Assembly: GCF_021729845.1 (NCBI RefSeq)
Contig: NZ_CP063397.1
Span: forward strand, 386,001-450,000
Source: Rhizobium sp. SL42
GTDB taxonomy: Bacteria > Pseudomonadota > Alphaproteobacteria > Rhizobiales > Rhizobiaceae
Reading direction: 5' to 3'
Length of the DNA stretch: 64,000 bases
Shown here one piece after another: positions 25,401 to 36,900 of the stretch. The stretch's first letter is position 1. Every line of letters starts with the position of its first letter. The position numbers and the translations under genes are program-made. A model generated the notes under the pieces. It was not told where the DNA came from, ran no database searches, and saw only the letters and a list, made by a program, of their open reading frames with translations.

Positions 25401-28400
25401 ATGACGCTGCATGTCCCGTCGCGCGACCTCGAAACCAAACAGATCGATCACAACGACTCGATCAGAGCTGCCTATTTCACGATCGAGGAGTTGCACGAAA
25501 GTGCGGCAGCCCTCGCGCGCGACGGCGCCAACGAGTTGCCCAGTCTGACTGATTTCGACTTTTTTGCCCGCCACAAGGAAAACGAGCGGGAAATCCTGCG
25601 CGTCTACCGGGCGACGGCAGCCGATGTCGAGGCCGGCGCCACGATCACGCCGGCGGCGGAATGGCTGCTCGACAACCACTACGTCATCGAAGAGGCGATC
25701 CAGGAAGTCCGGCGCGACTTCCCGAAGAAATTCTATCGGCAACTGCCGACGATGAAGATCGGCAATCGCGAAATCCCACGCACCATGGCGATGGCATGGC
25801 TCTATGTCGCCCATACCCATTCGACCGTCTCGCAGGAAAGCATGACCGCACTGGTCGAGGGCTTCCAGTTACACCAGACGCTCGAGATCGGTGAACTCTG
25901 GGCGCTGCCATCGATCGTTCGCTTCGTTCTCGTCGAAAATCTGCGCCGCATTGCCACCCGCGTGGATCGCTCGCGCCGAATGCGCCGCAAGGCCAACGAA
26001 GTCGCGGACGAGATCGTTCGCCTGAACGACCCGGTCACCGCCGCGGAATATCTGCGCCAGATCGAACCGCTGGCCGACGACAATACCTTCGCCACCCAGT
26101 TCCTCTACCGCCTGCGCAACGGCTCGCAGAACACCAGCTTTGCCGTCACCTGGCTGGAAGACCGCTTGGAAGCCGCCGGCCGCACCGCCCAGGAAGCGAT
26201 GGACGCCGAGCACAACCGCCTGTCGTCCGGCAATGTCACGATGGGCAACATCGTCCGCGGCCTGCGCGAGATCGACGACAAGGAATGGTCGGTCTGGGTC
26301 GAGGAAGTCTGCCATGTCGACAAGATTCTCGGCCAGCATACCGACTACCGCGAACTCGATTTCGGTTCGCGAAACGCCTATCGCAACACCATTGAAAAGC
26401 TCGCACGCCGTTCCGAGCGCACCGAGATCGAAATCGCCCAGACCGCGATCGATCTGGCGACGGAAAATGCGCGAGCGACCGGTGACGTGCTGGATGTCGG
26501 AAGCTATTTCGTCGGCACGCGTCGGCTGGAACTCGAAGAGGCGATCGGCTACAGCCGCCCGCTGTCGCGCATCATCGTCGATGCGATCAAGCGACTGAAC
26601 TGGCTGTCGATCACCATTCCGGTCATCGGCCTGACGATCGCCGCACTTTGGGTCATCGGACACTTCCTGGTGCTCGCCGGCCTCTCGACACCGCTGATCC
26701 TGCTGCTCCTCGCCATGGTCTCGCTGCCCGTCTCCGAAGGCGCGACAGGCCTGTTCAACACGCTGGTCACGTTCTTCGTCAAGCCGACCCGCCTGACCGG
26801 CTACGAGTTCAAGGACGGAATTCCGGCGGACGCACGTACCCTTGTGGTCGTACCCTGCCTGATTTCCAAGCGCGACGATGTCGATGAACTGATCCGTAAT
26901 CTGGAAGTCCACTATCTGACCAATCCGCATGGCGAGATCTATTTCTCGCTGCTCAGCGACTGGAAGGATAGCCAGATCGAAGAAACGATCGCTGATCTCG
27001 AGGTGCTGGACTATGCCAAGCGCGAGGTGGCGCAACTGAGCGCCCGCTACGCAACCGATGGCAAGACCCGTTTCTACCTGCTACATCGCCGCCGCCTCTA
27101 CAATCCGGCCGAAGGCGCCTGGATGGGCTGGGAGCGCAAGCGCGGCAAACTGCACGAACTGAACCTGTTGCTGCGCGGCGACCGTGACACGTCGTATTTG
27201 CCGGGTGCAAACATGGTGCCCGAGAACGTCCAGTATGTGATGACGCTCGACGCAGACACCCGCCTGATGCGCGACGCCGTCACCAAGCTCGTCGGCAAGA
27301 TGCACCACCCGATCAACCGTCCGGTCCACGATGAAAAGTCGGGCCGCGTGATCAGCGGTTACGGGGTGTTGCAGCCTCGCGTCACGCCGTCCCTGACCAC
27401 CGGCAAGGATGCCTCGGTCTTCCAGCGAATCTTCTCGATGAACCGCGGCGTGGACCCCTATGTCTTCACCGTATCCGACGTCTACCAGGACATTACCGGT
27501 GAAGGTTCGTTCACCGGCAAGGGCCTCTATCACGTCGATGCCTTCGAGCGCTCGCTGAAGGGGCGCATCGATGAAAACACCGTGCTCAGTCACGACCTGC
27601 TTGAAGGCTCGATGGCCCGTTGCGCGCTCGTCACCGATGTCGAACTGGTCGAGGACTTCCCGACGCGTTACGAAGTCGAGATCTCCCGCCAGCATCGCTG
27701 GGCCCGTGGCGACTGGCAGCTCCTCTCCTATATCGGCGATCCGGCGCGTGGCATCACGGCACTGGCCCGCTGGAAGATGATCGACAACCTGCGCCGCTCG
27801 CTCACACCGATCGCCTGGTTCATGGCTTCGGTTCTCGGATGGGCGACGATGGATCCGGTCGGCGCCACCATCTGGCAGCTCGTCCTGATCTTCAGCCTGT
27901 TCGTCGCGCCGACACTCTCGCTCCTCTCCGGCATCGTGCCGCGCCAGACCGATATCGTTCCGGCCGCCCACTTCCAGACACTCTGGTCGGAAATTCGCTC
28001 GATCAATGCCCAGGTCGCGTTGCGCATCGTCTTCATTGCCGATCAGGCCTGCATGATGGCCGATGCCATCGCCCGTTCGATCTACCGCATGACGGTCAGC
28101 CGCAAGCTGCTTCTGGAATGGCGCACTGCCTCGAGCGTGCAGTCGGCTGCCCAGGGCTCCATCGGCTCCTACTATGGCTCGATGCGTCATGCCCCGATCC
28201 TCGCGGTCCTGTCGGTCGGCGTCGCCGCTCTTCCCGGCGGCTATGGCTACCTGATCGGCCTGCCCTTCGCGTTTCTCTGGGTGCTCTCGCCGCTGCTTGC
28301 CTGGTATGTCAGCCAGTCTGCCGAGACCGAAGACAGCCTGGAAGTTCCTGAACACGTTGCCATCGAGCTGCGCAAGATCGCCCGCCGCACCTGGCGCTAC

Positions 28401-31400
28401 TACGAGACCTTCACTACCGCTGGCGACAACTACCTGCCGCCGGACAATTTCCAGGAAACGCCGGAACCGATCGTCGCGCACCGGACCTCGCCGACCAATA
28501 TCGGCGTCTATCTCCTCTCCGTCGTCTCGGCCCGTCACTTCGGCTGGCTAAGCTTCGAGCAGACGATCGAACGGCTGGAGCAGACCATCGCCACCGTTGA
28601 GCGGATGGATAAATATCGCGGCCACCTCTACAACTGGTACCATACAGACACGCTGAAGACGCTCGGCCCGCGTTACATTTCCGCCGTCGACAGCGGCAAT
28701 CTCGCCGGTCACCTGATCGCCATCTCATCCGCATGTCGGGAATGGGCAGAAGCGCCGTCTGCCCATCTTCAGGGCAATCTCGACGGCATCGGCGATGTCG
28801 GCGGCATCCTGCTCGAGATTCTTGCTGACCTCCCGGACGACCGCAAGACCGTTCGCCCGCTGCGCCGTCGCCTGGAAGAACGCATCATCGGCTTCAACAC
28901 AGCCCTTGCTGCCGTCAAGCGCGAACATGAGTTCGCCTCGATCCGCATCATCAATCTGGCCGTGCTTGCCCGCGACATCCAGAAACTGGCAGCCAACCTG
29001 CATCACGAAGTCCGCTCCGACCAGAGCATAGAGGTGATCCGCTGGACGGAATCGCTCGTCGCCGTCTGCGAGGCCCATATTTCCGATACGGCCTTCGACC
29101 TGTCGAACATCGATCCGATCCGCCAGCGCCTGTCGCAACTCTGCGAAAGCGCCCGTGGCATCGCGTTTTCGATGGATTTCAGCTTCCTGTTCCGCCCCGA
29201 ACGCCGCCTGTTGTCGATCGGCTACCGTGTCGATGGCCGTGAACTCGACGAAGCCTGCTACGACCTTCTGGCCTCCGAATGCCGCTTGACCAGCCTGTTT
29301 GCCATTGCCAAGGGTGACCTGCCGACCGAACACTGGTACCGCCTCGGCCGCCAGGTCGTGCCGATCGGCGCCCGCGCGGCGCTGATCTCCTGGTCCGGCT
29401 CGATGTTCGAATATCTGATGCCGCCGCTCGTCATGCAGGAGCGCCAGGGCGGCATCCTGAACCAGACGAACAATCTGGTCGTCCTGGAGCAGATGAATCA
29501 TGGCCGGCGTCTGAACATTCCCTGGGGTATCTCGGAAGCGGCCTTCAATGCCCGCGACCACGAGATGAACTACCAGTATACCAACTTCGGCGTTCCGACG
29601 CTGGGCCTCAAGCGCGGTCTCGGCCAGAACGCCGTCATCGCGCCCTATGCCTCGATCCTCGCCAGCCAGTATTATCCGGAAGCATCGCTGGAAAATCTTC
29701 AGCGCCTGCGCAAGCTCGGTGCCCTCGGTGCCTATGGCTTCCATGACGCCGTGGACTTCACCCCGACCCGCCTGCCGGACGGCAAGAAATGCGCGGTGGT
29801 GTATAACTACTATGCCCACCACCATGGCATGTCGATCGCAGCCGTCGCCAACGTCGCCTTCAACGGCCGCCTGCGCGCACTCTTCCACGCCGACCCGGTC
29901 ATCGAGGCGGCCGAACTGCTGCTGCAGGAAAAGGCACCGCGCGAAATCCCGGTGATGAGCGCCAAATACGAGCCGCAGACCCCCGGCAAGGGCCAGGCCG
30001 ACCTGCTGCGCGCCGAAATCCGCACCATCAACGATCCGGCCTCCAAGGACCGCGAAGTGGCCTTCCTGTCCAACGGCCACTATTCGGTGATGCTGACGGC
30101 GACCGGTTCCGGTTTCTCGCGCTGGAACGGCCAGTCCGTTTCCCGCTGGAAGGCCGATCCGACAGAGGATCGCTGGGGCACCTTCATCTTCTTGCGCGAC
30201 ACGGCATCCAGCCAGTGGTGGTCGGCCACGGCAACGCCCCGTCGCGCCGAAGAGGAAAAATCCAAGGTCATCTTCGGCGACGACAAGGCCGAGTTCTTCA
30301 AGACGGTCGGCGAGATCTCGACCACGGTCGAATGCATCGTGGCAACCGAGCATGACGCCGAAGGCCGTCGCCTGACGATCCTCAACACCGGCACCGAAGA
30401 CCGCTTCATCGAAGTCACGTCCTATCTCGAGCCGGTGCTCGGCTACGACGATGCCGACAATGCCCATCCGCTGTTCTCGCGCATGTTCGTCAAGACCGAG
30501 ATCGGCAAGCGCGGCGACGTCATCCGCGCCGAGCGCAACAAGCGCAGCCCGGACGATCCCGATATCTGCGTCGCCCACCTGATCGTCGACAATGCCGGAC
30601 CGGGCCGCCCGACCGAATTCGAAACCGATCGCCGCGCCTTCCTCGGTCGCGGTCGCAGCCTCGCCGAAGCCGCCGCCTTCGATCCGGGTGCCACGCTCTC
30701 GGGTACCGATGGCTACACGCTCGATCCGATCCTCAGCCTGCGCCGCGTCGTTCGTGTCCCCGCCGGCAAGAAGGTCTCGGTGATCTTCTGGACGATCGCT
30801 GCCCCAAACCGCGAGGAGATCGACAAGGCGATCGACCGCTACCGCCACCCGGATGCCTTCAGCCATGAACTGATCCACGCCTGGACCCGTGTACAGGTCG
30901 AGTTGCGCCATATTGGCATCACCTCGCAGCAGGCCGCAGCCTTCCAGCATCTCGGTCGCTATCTGGTCTATCCCGACACCCATCTGCGGGCCGACCCGGA
31001 GACCGTGCGCACCGGCCTGCGTTCCCAGTCCACACTCTGGCCCATGGCAATCTCCGGCGACTTCCCGATCTTTGCCCTGCGCATCAACGACGACATGGAC
31101 ATCGAGATCGCCCGCGAAGCATTGAGCGCGCTCGAATATCTGCGCCGCCGCGGCCTCGTGATCGACCTGGCAATCGTCAACGAACGCGCCACGTCCTATG
31201 CCCAGGATATGCAGCACGCCCTGGACCAATTGGCGGAGAACCTGCGCCACCGTCTGCCGGACGGCGCCGGTCGCCAGCATGTCTTCACGGTACGCAACGA
31301 TCTCAACGACGAAACAGCAACCCAGGCCCTGCTTGGCGCGGCCCGCGTCGTGCTGCATGCCCGCAACGGCAAGATCGTAGACCAGGTCAATCGCGCCGTT

Positions 31401-33887
31401 TCGCTGTTTGCCACGCCCCGTGCACCGGAAGGTGCCGAACCCGAATGGATCGGCGTCACCCCTACCCTGCTGGCAGCGACCGAGACGACGGCAAAGACCC
31501 CCGATGGCAGCGATCTCGATTTCTGGAACGGCTTCGGTGGCTTCGCCAGGGACGGCAGTGAATATGTCGTCCGCCTGGCGGCCGGCGCTGCCACGCCGCA
31601 GCCGTGGATCAATGTCATCACCAACGAGCAGTTCGGCTTCCATGTGGCCGCGGAAGGCGCCGGCTTCACCTGGAGCCAGAACTCCCGCGACTACCAGTTG
31701 ACCCCGTGGACCAATGATCCCGTCACCAACCGTCCGGGCGAGGCCTTCTATGTTGCAGATCTCGAAAGCGGTCGTACCTATGCGCCCGTCAGTGCGCTGA
31801 ATCAGGACAACGACGCGCGCTTTGAGACACGGCATGGCCATGGATACTCGATCTTCGCTAGCCATCACGGCGATCTCGACATCGAACTCACCCAGACGGT
31901 CGATCGCGAGCGTCCGGTGAAGCTTTCGCGGCTTGTCCTGCGCAACACGGGCACGGAAACGCGGACGTTCCGCGTCTACGGCTATGCGGAATGGGTTCTC
32001 GGCAACAATGCCCAGAAGACCGCCCCCTTCGTACTCTCGACCTATGACGAGCACACGGGCGCGCTTCTGGCGAGCAATCCGTTCGACATCAACTATCCTG
32101 GTCGTTTTGCCTTCCTCGCCGGTCCCTCGGTACCGGTCGGCCACACGTCCAGCCGCCGCGAATTCATCGGCCGTCACGGCACGATCAAGCTGCCGCAGGC
32201 CTTGGCCCGGATGTCCAGGCTTTCCGGTTCCATCGATACCGAAAGCGATCCGTGCGCGGCACTCGCCTTCGACATCGAGATCGGCCCCGGCCAGCAGCGT
32301 GACCTGACCTTCCTGCTCGGAGAGACCGATACCGCCGAAAAGGCAACGGCATTGGTCAACACCATGCGTAGCGTCGATTTCGACAGCGTGCTGGAAGCCA
32401 ATCGAACGTTCTGGAACGGCTTTACCGGCCAGTTGCAGGTCTCGACCGGCGACAAGGCCTTCGACCATCTCGTCAATCGCTGGCTGCCCTACCAGGCACT
32501 GGCCTGCCGCATCTTCGCCCGTGCCGGTTTCTACCAGGCAAGTGGCGCTTTCGGCTTCCGTGACCAGTTGCAGGACACGCTGGCCTTCCTGCTCCAGCAG
32601 CCGGCCTTGGCCCGCAAGCAGATCCTCAATGCCGCCGCCCGCCAGTTCATCGAAGGCGACGTCCAGCATTGGTGGTTGCCGCAAACCGAAGCTGGCGTGC
32701 GCACGCATATCTCCGACGATGTCGTGTGGCTGGCCTATGCCATCGACCAGTATGTCTCCACGACGGGTGACAAGGCAATTCTGGACGAAAAGATCGCCTT
32801 CATCGAAGGGCCGGAACTGCGCCTGTCGCAGCACGATTCCTTCTTCCAGCCGACCCGTTCGGAAGAACAGGCTGATCTCTACGAACATGCCGCCCGCGCC
32901 CTCGATCTGGCGATCGCCCGCACCGGCGAGCATAACCTGCCGCTGATCCTCGGCGGCGACTGGAACGACGGCATGAACCGCGTCGGCGCCAAGGGTCAGG
33001 GCGAAAGCGTCTGGCTCGGCTGGTTCCTCGCCGCCACGCTGAAGGCATTCCTGCCCTATGCCGAAACGCGCAATGATACCGCCCGCAGCGAACGCTGGGC
33101 AGCACATATCCAGACGCTAACGACAGCGCTCGAAACGGCCGGCTGGGATGGCGAATACTATCGCCGCGGCTATTTCGATGACGGCACCCCGCTCGGCTCG
33201 GACGCGTCCCTGGAATGCCGCATCGATTCGATCGCGCAGTCCTGGAGCGTTCTCTCGGGCATGGGGCATCCCGACCATATCGAAAAGGCGCTTGATGCGG
33301 CCGTCGCCAAGCTCATCGATGATGAAGGCGGCATTGTCCGCCTGTTCACTCCGCCTTTCGACAAGGCGCCGGTCGATCCAGGCTACATCAAGGCCTATCC
33401 GCCGGGCGTGCGCGAAAACGGTGGCCAGTATACCCATGCCGCGATCTGGCTGGGTCTGGCGCTGGCAAAGGCCGGCCGTAACAGCGACGCATGGCGCGTG
33501 TTCGGCCTGCTCAACCCGATCAACCATGCACTGGATCCAGAGGCCGCCGAACGCTACCGCGTCGAACCCTACGCCGTCGCTGCCGATATCTACGGTGGCG
33601 AGGCCTATGTCGGCCGTGGTGGCTGGACTTGGTACACGGGCTCGGCCGGCTGGCTCTATCGCTTCGCCGTCGAGGGCCTGCTCGGCATCAGCCGCAAGGG
33701 CAGCCAGCTCTTCGTCAATCCGGCTCTGCCTGACCACTGGAACGGGTTCGAAGCCAAGGTGGCAATCGATGGCCGCGACGTCGCCATCGCCGTCACGCGC
33801 GGCGACAAGGGCGCCTATGCAATCACCGTCGATGGCAAGAAGGTCACCAGCCCGGAAAAGGGCATCAAGCTCGGCAAGGCGAAGTAG
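25401..33887 (+). CDS. ndvB: Cyclic beta-1,2-glucan synthase
   Basis: A 2828-residue inner-membrane enzyme (NdvB/ChvB/Cgs) that initiates, elongates and cyclises periplasmic beta-1,2-glucan from UDP-glucose. The GT84 part has a DxD in MTLDADTRL (about 615) and QHRWARGDW (about 760) between membrane regions near 395-455, 795-850 and 925-970. A central glycoamylase-like region follows. Then come GH94-type phosphorylase modules, with the acid-type Asp2523 in GGDWNDGMN, which control ring size. The glucan is needed for hypo-osmotic adaptation, motility and plant infection. The ATG at 25401 has a weak ribosome site. A strong terminator separates it from convergent pyc. Confidence 0.97.
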   Translation: MTLHVPSRDLETKQIDHNDSIRAAYFTIEELHESAAALARDGANELPSLTDFDFFARHKENEREILRVYRATAADVEAGATITPAAEWLLDNHYVIEEAIQEVRRDFPKKFYRQLPTMKIGNREIPRTMAMAWLYVAHTHSTVSQESMTALVEGFQLHQTLEIGELWALPSIVRFVLVENLRRIATRVDRSRRMRRKANEVADEIVRLNDPVTAAEYLRQIEPLADDNTFATQFLYRLRNGSQNTSFAVTWLEDRLEAAGRTAQEAMDAEHNRLSSGNVTMGNIVRGLREIDDKEWSVWVEEVCHVDKILGQHTDYRELDFGSRNAYRNTIEKLARRSERTEIEIAQTAIDLATENARATGDVLDVGSYFVGTRRLELEEAIGYSRPLSRIIVDAIKRLNWLSITIPVIGLTIAALWVIGHFLVLAGLSTPLILLLLAMVSLPVSEGATGLFNTLVTFFVKPTRLTGYEFKDGIPADARTLVVVPCLISKRDDVDELIRNLEVHYLTNPHGEIYFSLLSDWKDSQIEETIADLEVLDYAKREVAQLSARYATDGKTRFYLLHRRRLYNPAEGAWMGWERKRGKLHELNLLLRGDRDTSYLPGANMVPENVQYVMTLDADTRLMRDAVTKLVGKMHHPINRPVHDEKSGRVISGYGVLQPRVTPSLTTGKDASVFQRIFSMNRGVDPYVFTVSDVYQDITGEGSFTGKGLYHVDAFERSLKGRIDENTVLSHDLLEGSMARCALVTDVELVEDFPTRYEVEISRQHRWARGDWQLLSYIGDPARGITALARWKMIDNLRRSLTPIAWFMASVLGWATMDPVGATIWQLVLIFSLFVAPTLSLLSGIVPRQTDIVPAAHFQTLWSEIRSINAQVALRIVFIADQACMMADAIARSIYRMTVSRKLLLEWRTASSVQSAAQGSIGSYYGSMRHAPILAVLSVGVAALPGGYGYLIGLPFAFLWVLSPLLAWYVSQSAETEDSLEVPEHVAIELRKIARRTWRYYETFTTAGDNYLPPDNFQETPEPIVAHRTSPTNIGVYLLSVVSARHFGWLSFEQTIERLEQTIATVERMDKYRGHLYNWYHTDTLKTLGPRYISAVDSGNLAGHLIAISSACREWAEAPSAHLQGNLDGIGDVGGILLEILADLPDDRKTVRPLRRRLEERIIGFNTALAAVKREHEFASIRIINLAVLARDIQKLAANLHHEVRSDQSIEVIRWTESLVAVCEAHISDTAFDLSNIDPIRQRLSQLCESARGIAFSMDFSFLFRPERRLLSIGYRVDGRELDEACYDLLASECRLTSLFAIAKGDLPTEHWYRLGRQVVPIGARAALISWSGSMFEYLMPPLVMQERQGGILNQTNNLVVLEQMNHGRRLNIPWGISEAAFNARDHEMNYQYTNFGVPTLGLKRGLGQNAVIAPYASILASQYYPEASLENLQRLRKLGALGAYGFHDAVDFTPTRLPDGKKCAVVYNYYAHHHGMSIAAVANVAFNGRLRALFHADPVIEAAELLLQEKAPREIPVMSAKYEPQTPGKGQADLLRAEIRTINDPASKDREVAFLSNGHYSVMLTATGSGFSRWNGQSVSRWKADPTEDRWGTFIFLRDTASSQWWSATATPRRAEEEKSKVIFGDDKAEFFKTVGEISTTVECIVATEHDAEGRRLTILNTGTEDRFIEVTSYLEPVLGYDDADNAHPLFSRMFVKTEIGKRGDVIRAERNKRSPDDPDICVAHLIVDNAGPGRPTEFETDRRAFLGRGRSLAEAAAFDPGATLSGTDGYTLDPILSLRRVVRVPAGKKVSVIFWTIAAPNREEIDKAIDRYRHPDAFSHELIHAWTRVQVELRHIGITSQQAAAFQHLGRYLVYPDTHLRADPETVRTGLRSQSTLWPMAISGDFPIFALRINDDMDIEIAREALSALEYLRRRGLVIDLAIVNERATSYAQDMQHALDQLAENLRHRLPDGAGRQHVFTVRNDLNDETATQALLGAARVVLHARNGKIVDQVNRAVSLFATPRAPEGAEPEWIGVTPTLLAATETTAKTPDGSDLDFWNGFGGFARDGSEYVVRLAAGAATPQPWINVITNEQFGFHVAAEGAGFTWSQNSRDYQLTPWTNDPVTNRPGEAFYVADLESGRTYAPVSALNQDNDARFETRHGHGYSIFASHHGDLDIELTQTVDRERPVKLSRLVLRNTGTETRTFRVYGYAEWVLGNNAQKTAPFVLSTYDEHTGALLASNPFDINYPGRFAFLAGPSVPVGHTSSRREFIGRHGTIKLPQALARMSRLSGSIDTESDPCAALAFDIEIGPGQQRDLTFLLGETDTAEKATALVNTMRSVDFDSVLEANRTFWNGFTGQLQVSTGDKAFDHLVNRWLPYQALACRIFARAGFYQASGAFGFRDQLQDTLAFLLQQPALARKQILNAAARQFIEGDVQHWWLPQTEAGVRTHISDDVVWLAYAIDQYVSTTGDKAILDEKIAFIEGPELRLSQHDSFFQPTRSEEQADLYEHAARALDLAIARTGEHNLPLILGGDWNDGMNRVGAKGQGESVWLGWFLAATLKAFLPYAETRNDTARSERWAAHIQTLTTALETAGWDGEYYRRGYFDDGTPLGSDASLECRIDSIAQSWSVLSGMGHPDHIEKALDAAVAKLIDDEGGIVRLFTPPFDKAPVDPGYIKAYPPGVRENGGQYTHAAIWLGLALAKAGRNSDAWRVFGLLNPINHALDPEAAERYRVEPYAVAADIYGGEAYVGRGGWTWYTGSAGWLYRFAVEGLLGISRKGSQLFVNPALPDHWNGFEAKVAIDGRDVAIAVTRGDKGAYAITVDGKKVTSPEKGIKLGKAK

Positions 33888-33915
33888 CCTTCGCCTGAAG
33901 CCTTCCGACGCAACG

Positions 33916-33950
33916 AAGAAACCCCGCCGATCGCTCGGCGGGGTTTCTTT
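33916..33950. terminator. Bidirectional terminator between ndvB and pyc
   Basis: A perfect 15-bp inverted repeat (33916-33930 with 33935-33949) with a TCGC tetraloop has an A-rich start and T-rich end. It lies 29 bases after the ndvB stop and 26 bases after the pyc stop on the other strand, so it can serve both convergent genes. Confidence 0.92.
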
Positions 33951-33975
33951 TATGCCTCAATCTCAAGTGTCGCGA

Positions 33976-36900
33976 TCAGGCGCCGTAGACGATCAGCAGA
34001 TCCTTGGCGTCGATCTGGTCGCCGGTGCGCACCAGCACCTCGGCGATCGTGCCGTCCTTCTCCGCATGCAGCGCCGTTTCCATCTTCATCGCCTCGATCG
34101 AGACCAGCACATCGCCGGACTTGACCGCCTGGCCGGCCGTGACGGCCACCGTCGAGATGACACCCGGCATAGGCGCGCCGAGATGTGCCGCATTGCCGGC
34201 TTCCGCCTTGCGGCGAATGGCGCTCGACGCGCCCCGGTTGCGATCCGGCACCTTGATCGGACGCGGCTGGCCGTTGATCTCGAAGAACACCTTGACCATG
34301 CCCTTCTCGTCGATCTCCGCCTGCGCCTGATTGAGCACCACCAGGGTCTTGCCCTTCTCGATATCGGCAAATAGCTCTTCCCCCGAACCGAGGCCGTAGA
34401 AATAGGCCGGCGTCGGCAACACGCTGACCGGGCCATAGGTATCGGCAGCCAGGGCGTAGTCGGTGAACACCTTCGGATACATCAGGTAGGAAGCGAACTC
34501 GAAATCACTGACCTCGCGTTCGAGCTTGGCCTCGATCGCCTTGCGCTCGGCATCAAGATCAGCGTCTTCCAGCAGCGAACCGGGACGAACCGTATACGGC
34601 TTTTCGCCCTTCAGTGCCTTCTTCTGCAGCCCTTCCGGCCAGCCGCCCGGAGGCTGGCCAAGATCACCCTTCAACATCGACACGACCGATTCCGGGAAGG
34701 AAACATCCTTGTCCGGATTGACCACGTCGGACACCATCAGGTCCTGGCTGACCATCATCAGCGCCATGTCTCCGACCACCTTGGAGGATGGTGTCACCTT
34801 GACGATGTCGCCGAACATCTGGTTGGCGTCGGCATAGGTCTGGGCCACCTCGTGCCAGCGCGTCTCAAGACCCAGCGAGCGCGCCTGCTCCTTGAGATTG
34901 GTGAACTGGCCGCCAGGCATTTCATGCAGATAGACCTCGGATGCCGGTCCCTTGAGATCGCTTTCGAAGGCCGCATACTGGTGGCGGACGGCTTCCCAGT
35001 AGAAGGAAATCCGGCGGATCCATTCCGGATCGAGATCCGGGTCGCGTTCCGTGCCGCGCAAGGCCTCGACGATCGAGCCGAGGCACGGCTGCGACGTGTT
35101 GCCGGAGAGCGCATCCATCGCCGCATCGACGACATCGACGCCGGATTCAACCGCCGCAAGCACGGTCGCCGCGGCGATGCCGGACGTATCATGCGTGTGG
35201 AAATGGATCGGCAGGTCCGTTGCCTCGCGCAGCGCCTTGAACAGCACGCGCGCCGCCGACGGCTTGAGCAGGCCGGCCATGTCCTTGACCGCAATGATAT
35301 GCGCACCCGCCTTGTCCAGCTCGGCAGCAAGGGCTGTGTAGTATTTGAGGTCGTATTTCGGACGCGCCGAATTCAGGATGTCGCCGGTGTAGCAGATCGC
35401 CGCTTCGCAGATCTTGTTCTCTTCGGCCACCGCATCCATCGAGACGCGCATGTTTTCCACCCAGTTCAGGCAGTCGAATACGCGGAACAGATCGATGCCG
35501 CCGGCAGCCGCCTGGCGAACGAAATATTTCACCACATTGTCCGGGTAGTTCTTGTAGCCGACGCCGTTTGCGCCACGCAGCAGCATCTGCAGCAAGAGGT
35601 TCGGCGCATCTTCACGGACCTTCGCCAGCCGCTCCCATGGATCTTCCGTCAGGAAGCGCATCGAAACGTCGAAGGTCGCACCACCCCAGCATTCGAGCGA
35701 GAAGAGGTTCGGCAGCGCCCGGGCATAGGTGCCAGCAATGCGGGCGATGTCATAGGTGCGCATGCGGGTGGCCAGCAGTGACTGGTGGCCGTCACGCATC
35801 GTCGTGTCGGTGACCAGGATACGGTTCTGCGCCCGCACCCATTCACCGAACTTCTTCGGACCGAGTTCGTCCAGCTTCTGCTTCGTGCCCGGCTTGATGT
35901 CGCCGGGCGTGAACGGCACCACCGGCTCGGCGATTTCCTTCGACGGCTTCGGACGACCCTTGGCTTCCGGATGACCGTTGACGGTCACGTCGGCGAGATA
36001 GGTCAGCAGCTTGGTCGCACGGTCCTGACGCTTGACCTGCTGGAACAGTTCCGGCGTTGTGTCGATGAAGCGCGTGGTATAGGTATTGTCCTTGAACTTC
36101 TCGTGGGTGATGATCGCCTCGAGGAAGGTCAGGTTGGTCGCCACGCCACGGATACGGAATTCGCGCAACGCCCGGTGCATGCGGGCAATCGTCTCTTCCG
36201 GGCTCGGCGACCATGCGGTGACTTTTTCCAGAAGCGGATCATAGAACCGGGTAATGACCGCGCCGGAGTAAGCGGTGCCGCCGTCGAGGCGAATGCCGAA
36301 GCCGGTCGCGCCGCGATAGGCCGTGATGCGGCCGTAGTCGGGAATGAAGTTCTGCTCGGGATCTTCCGTCGTGATGCGGCACTGCAACGCATGACCGTTG
36401 AGCTTGATGTCTTCCTGTCTTGGCACGCCCGATTCCGGCGTGCCGATGGCGCAGCCGTCGAGAATGTGAATCTGCGCCTTGACGATGTCGATACCGGTCA
36501 CGACCTCGGTGACGGTATGCTCGACCTGGATGCGCGGATTGACCTCGATGAAGTAGAATTTGCCGCTGTCCATATCCATCAGATACTCGACGGTTCCGGC
36601 ACCGACATAATTCGTCGCCTTGGCAATCCGCGTCGAATAGCTGGCGAGTTCCTGGCGCTGTTCTTCGCTCAGGTAAGGCGCCGGCGCACGTTCCACGACT
36701 TTCTGGTTGCGGCGCTGGACGGAGCAGTCGCGCTCGAACAGGTGCACGACATTGCCATGCGTATCGCCGAGAACCTGGCTCTCGACGTGACGCGCCCGCT
36801 CGACCAGCTTTTCCAGGTAGACTTCGTCCTTGCCGAAGGCGGCCATCGCCTCGCGCTTGGCTTCGGTGACTTCCCGGGCCAGGTCCTTCGGATCGCGGAT

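Noticed and set aside
25869..28538. Other long antisense frames in the 5' half of ndvB
   Set aside because: Same compositional artefact; compositionally odd proteins fully inside the real gene.
28725..33107. A 1460-codon open frame antisense to ndvB
   Set aside because: It is a by-product of strong third-position GC bias in the ndvB gene. The protein has no recognisable domain, there is no ribosome site, and the sense strand encodes a clear NdvB.
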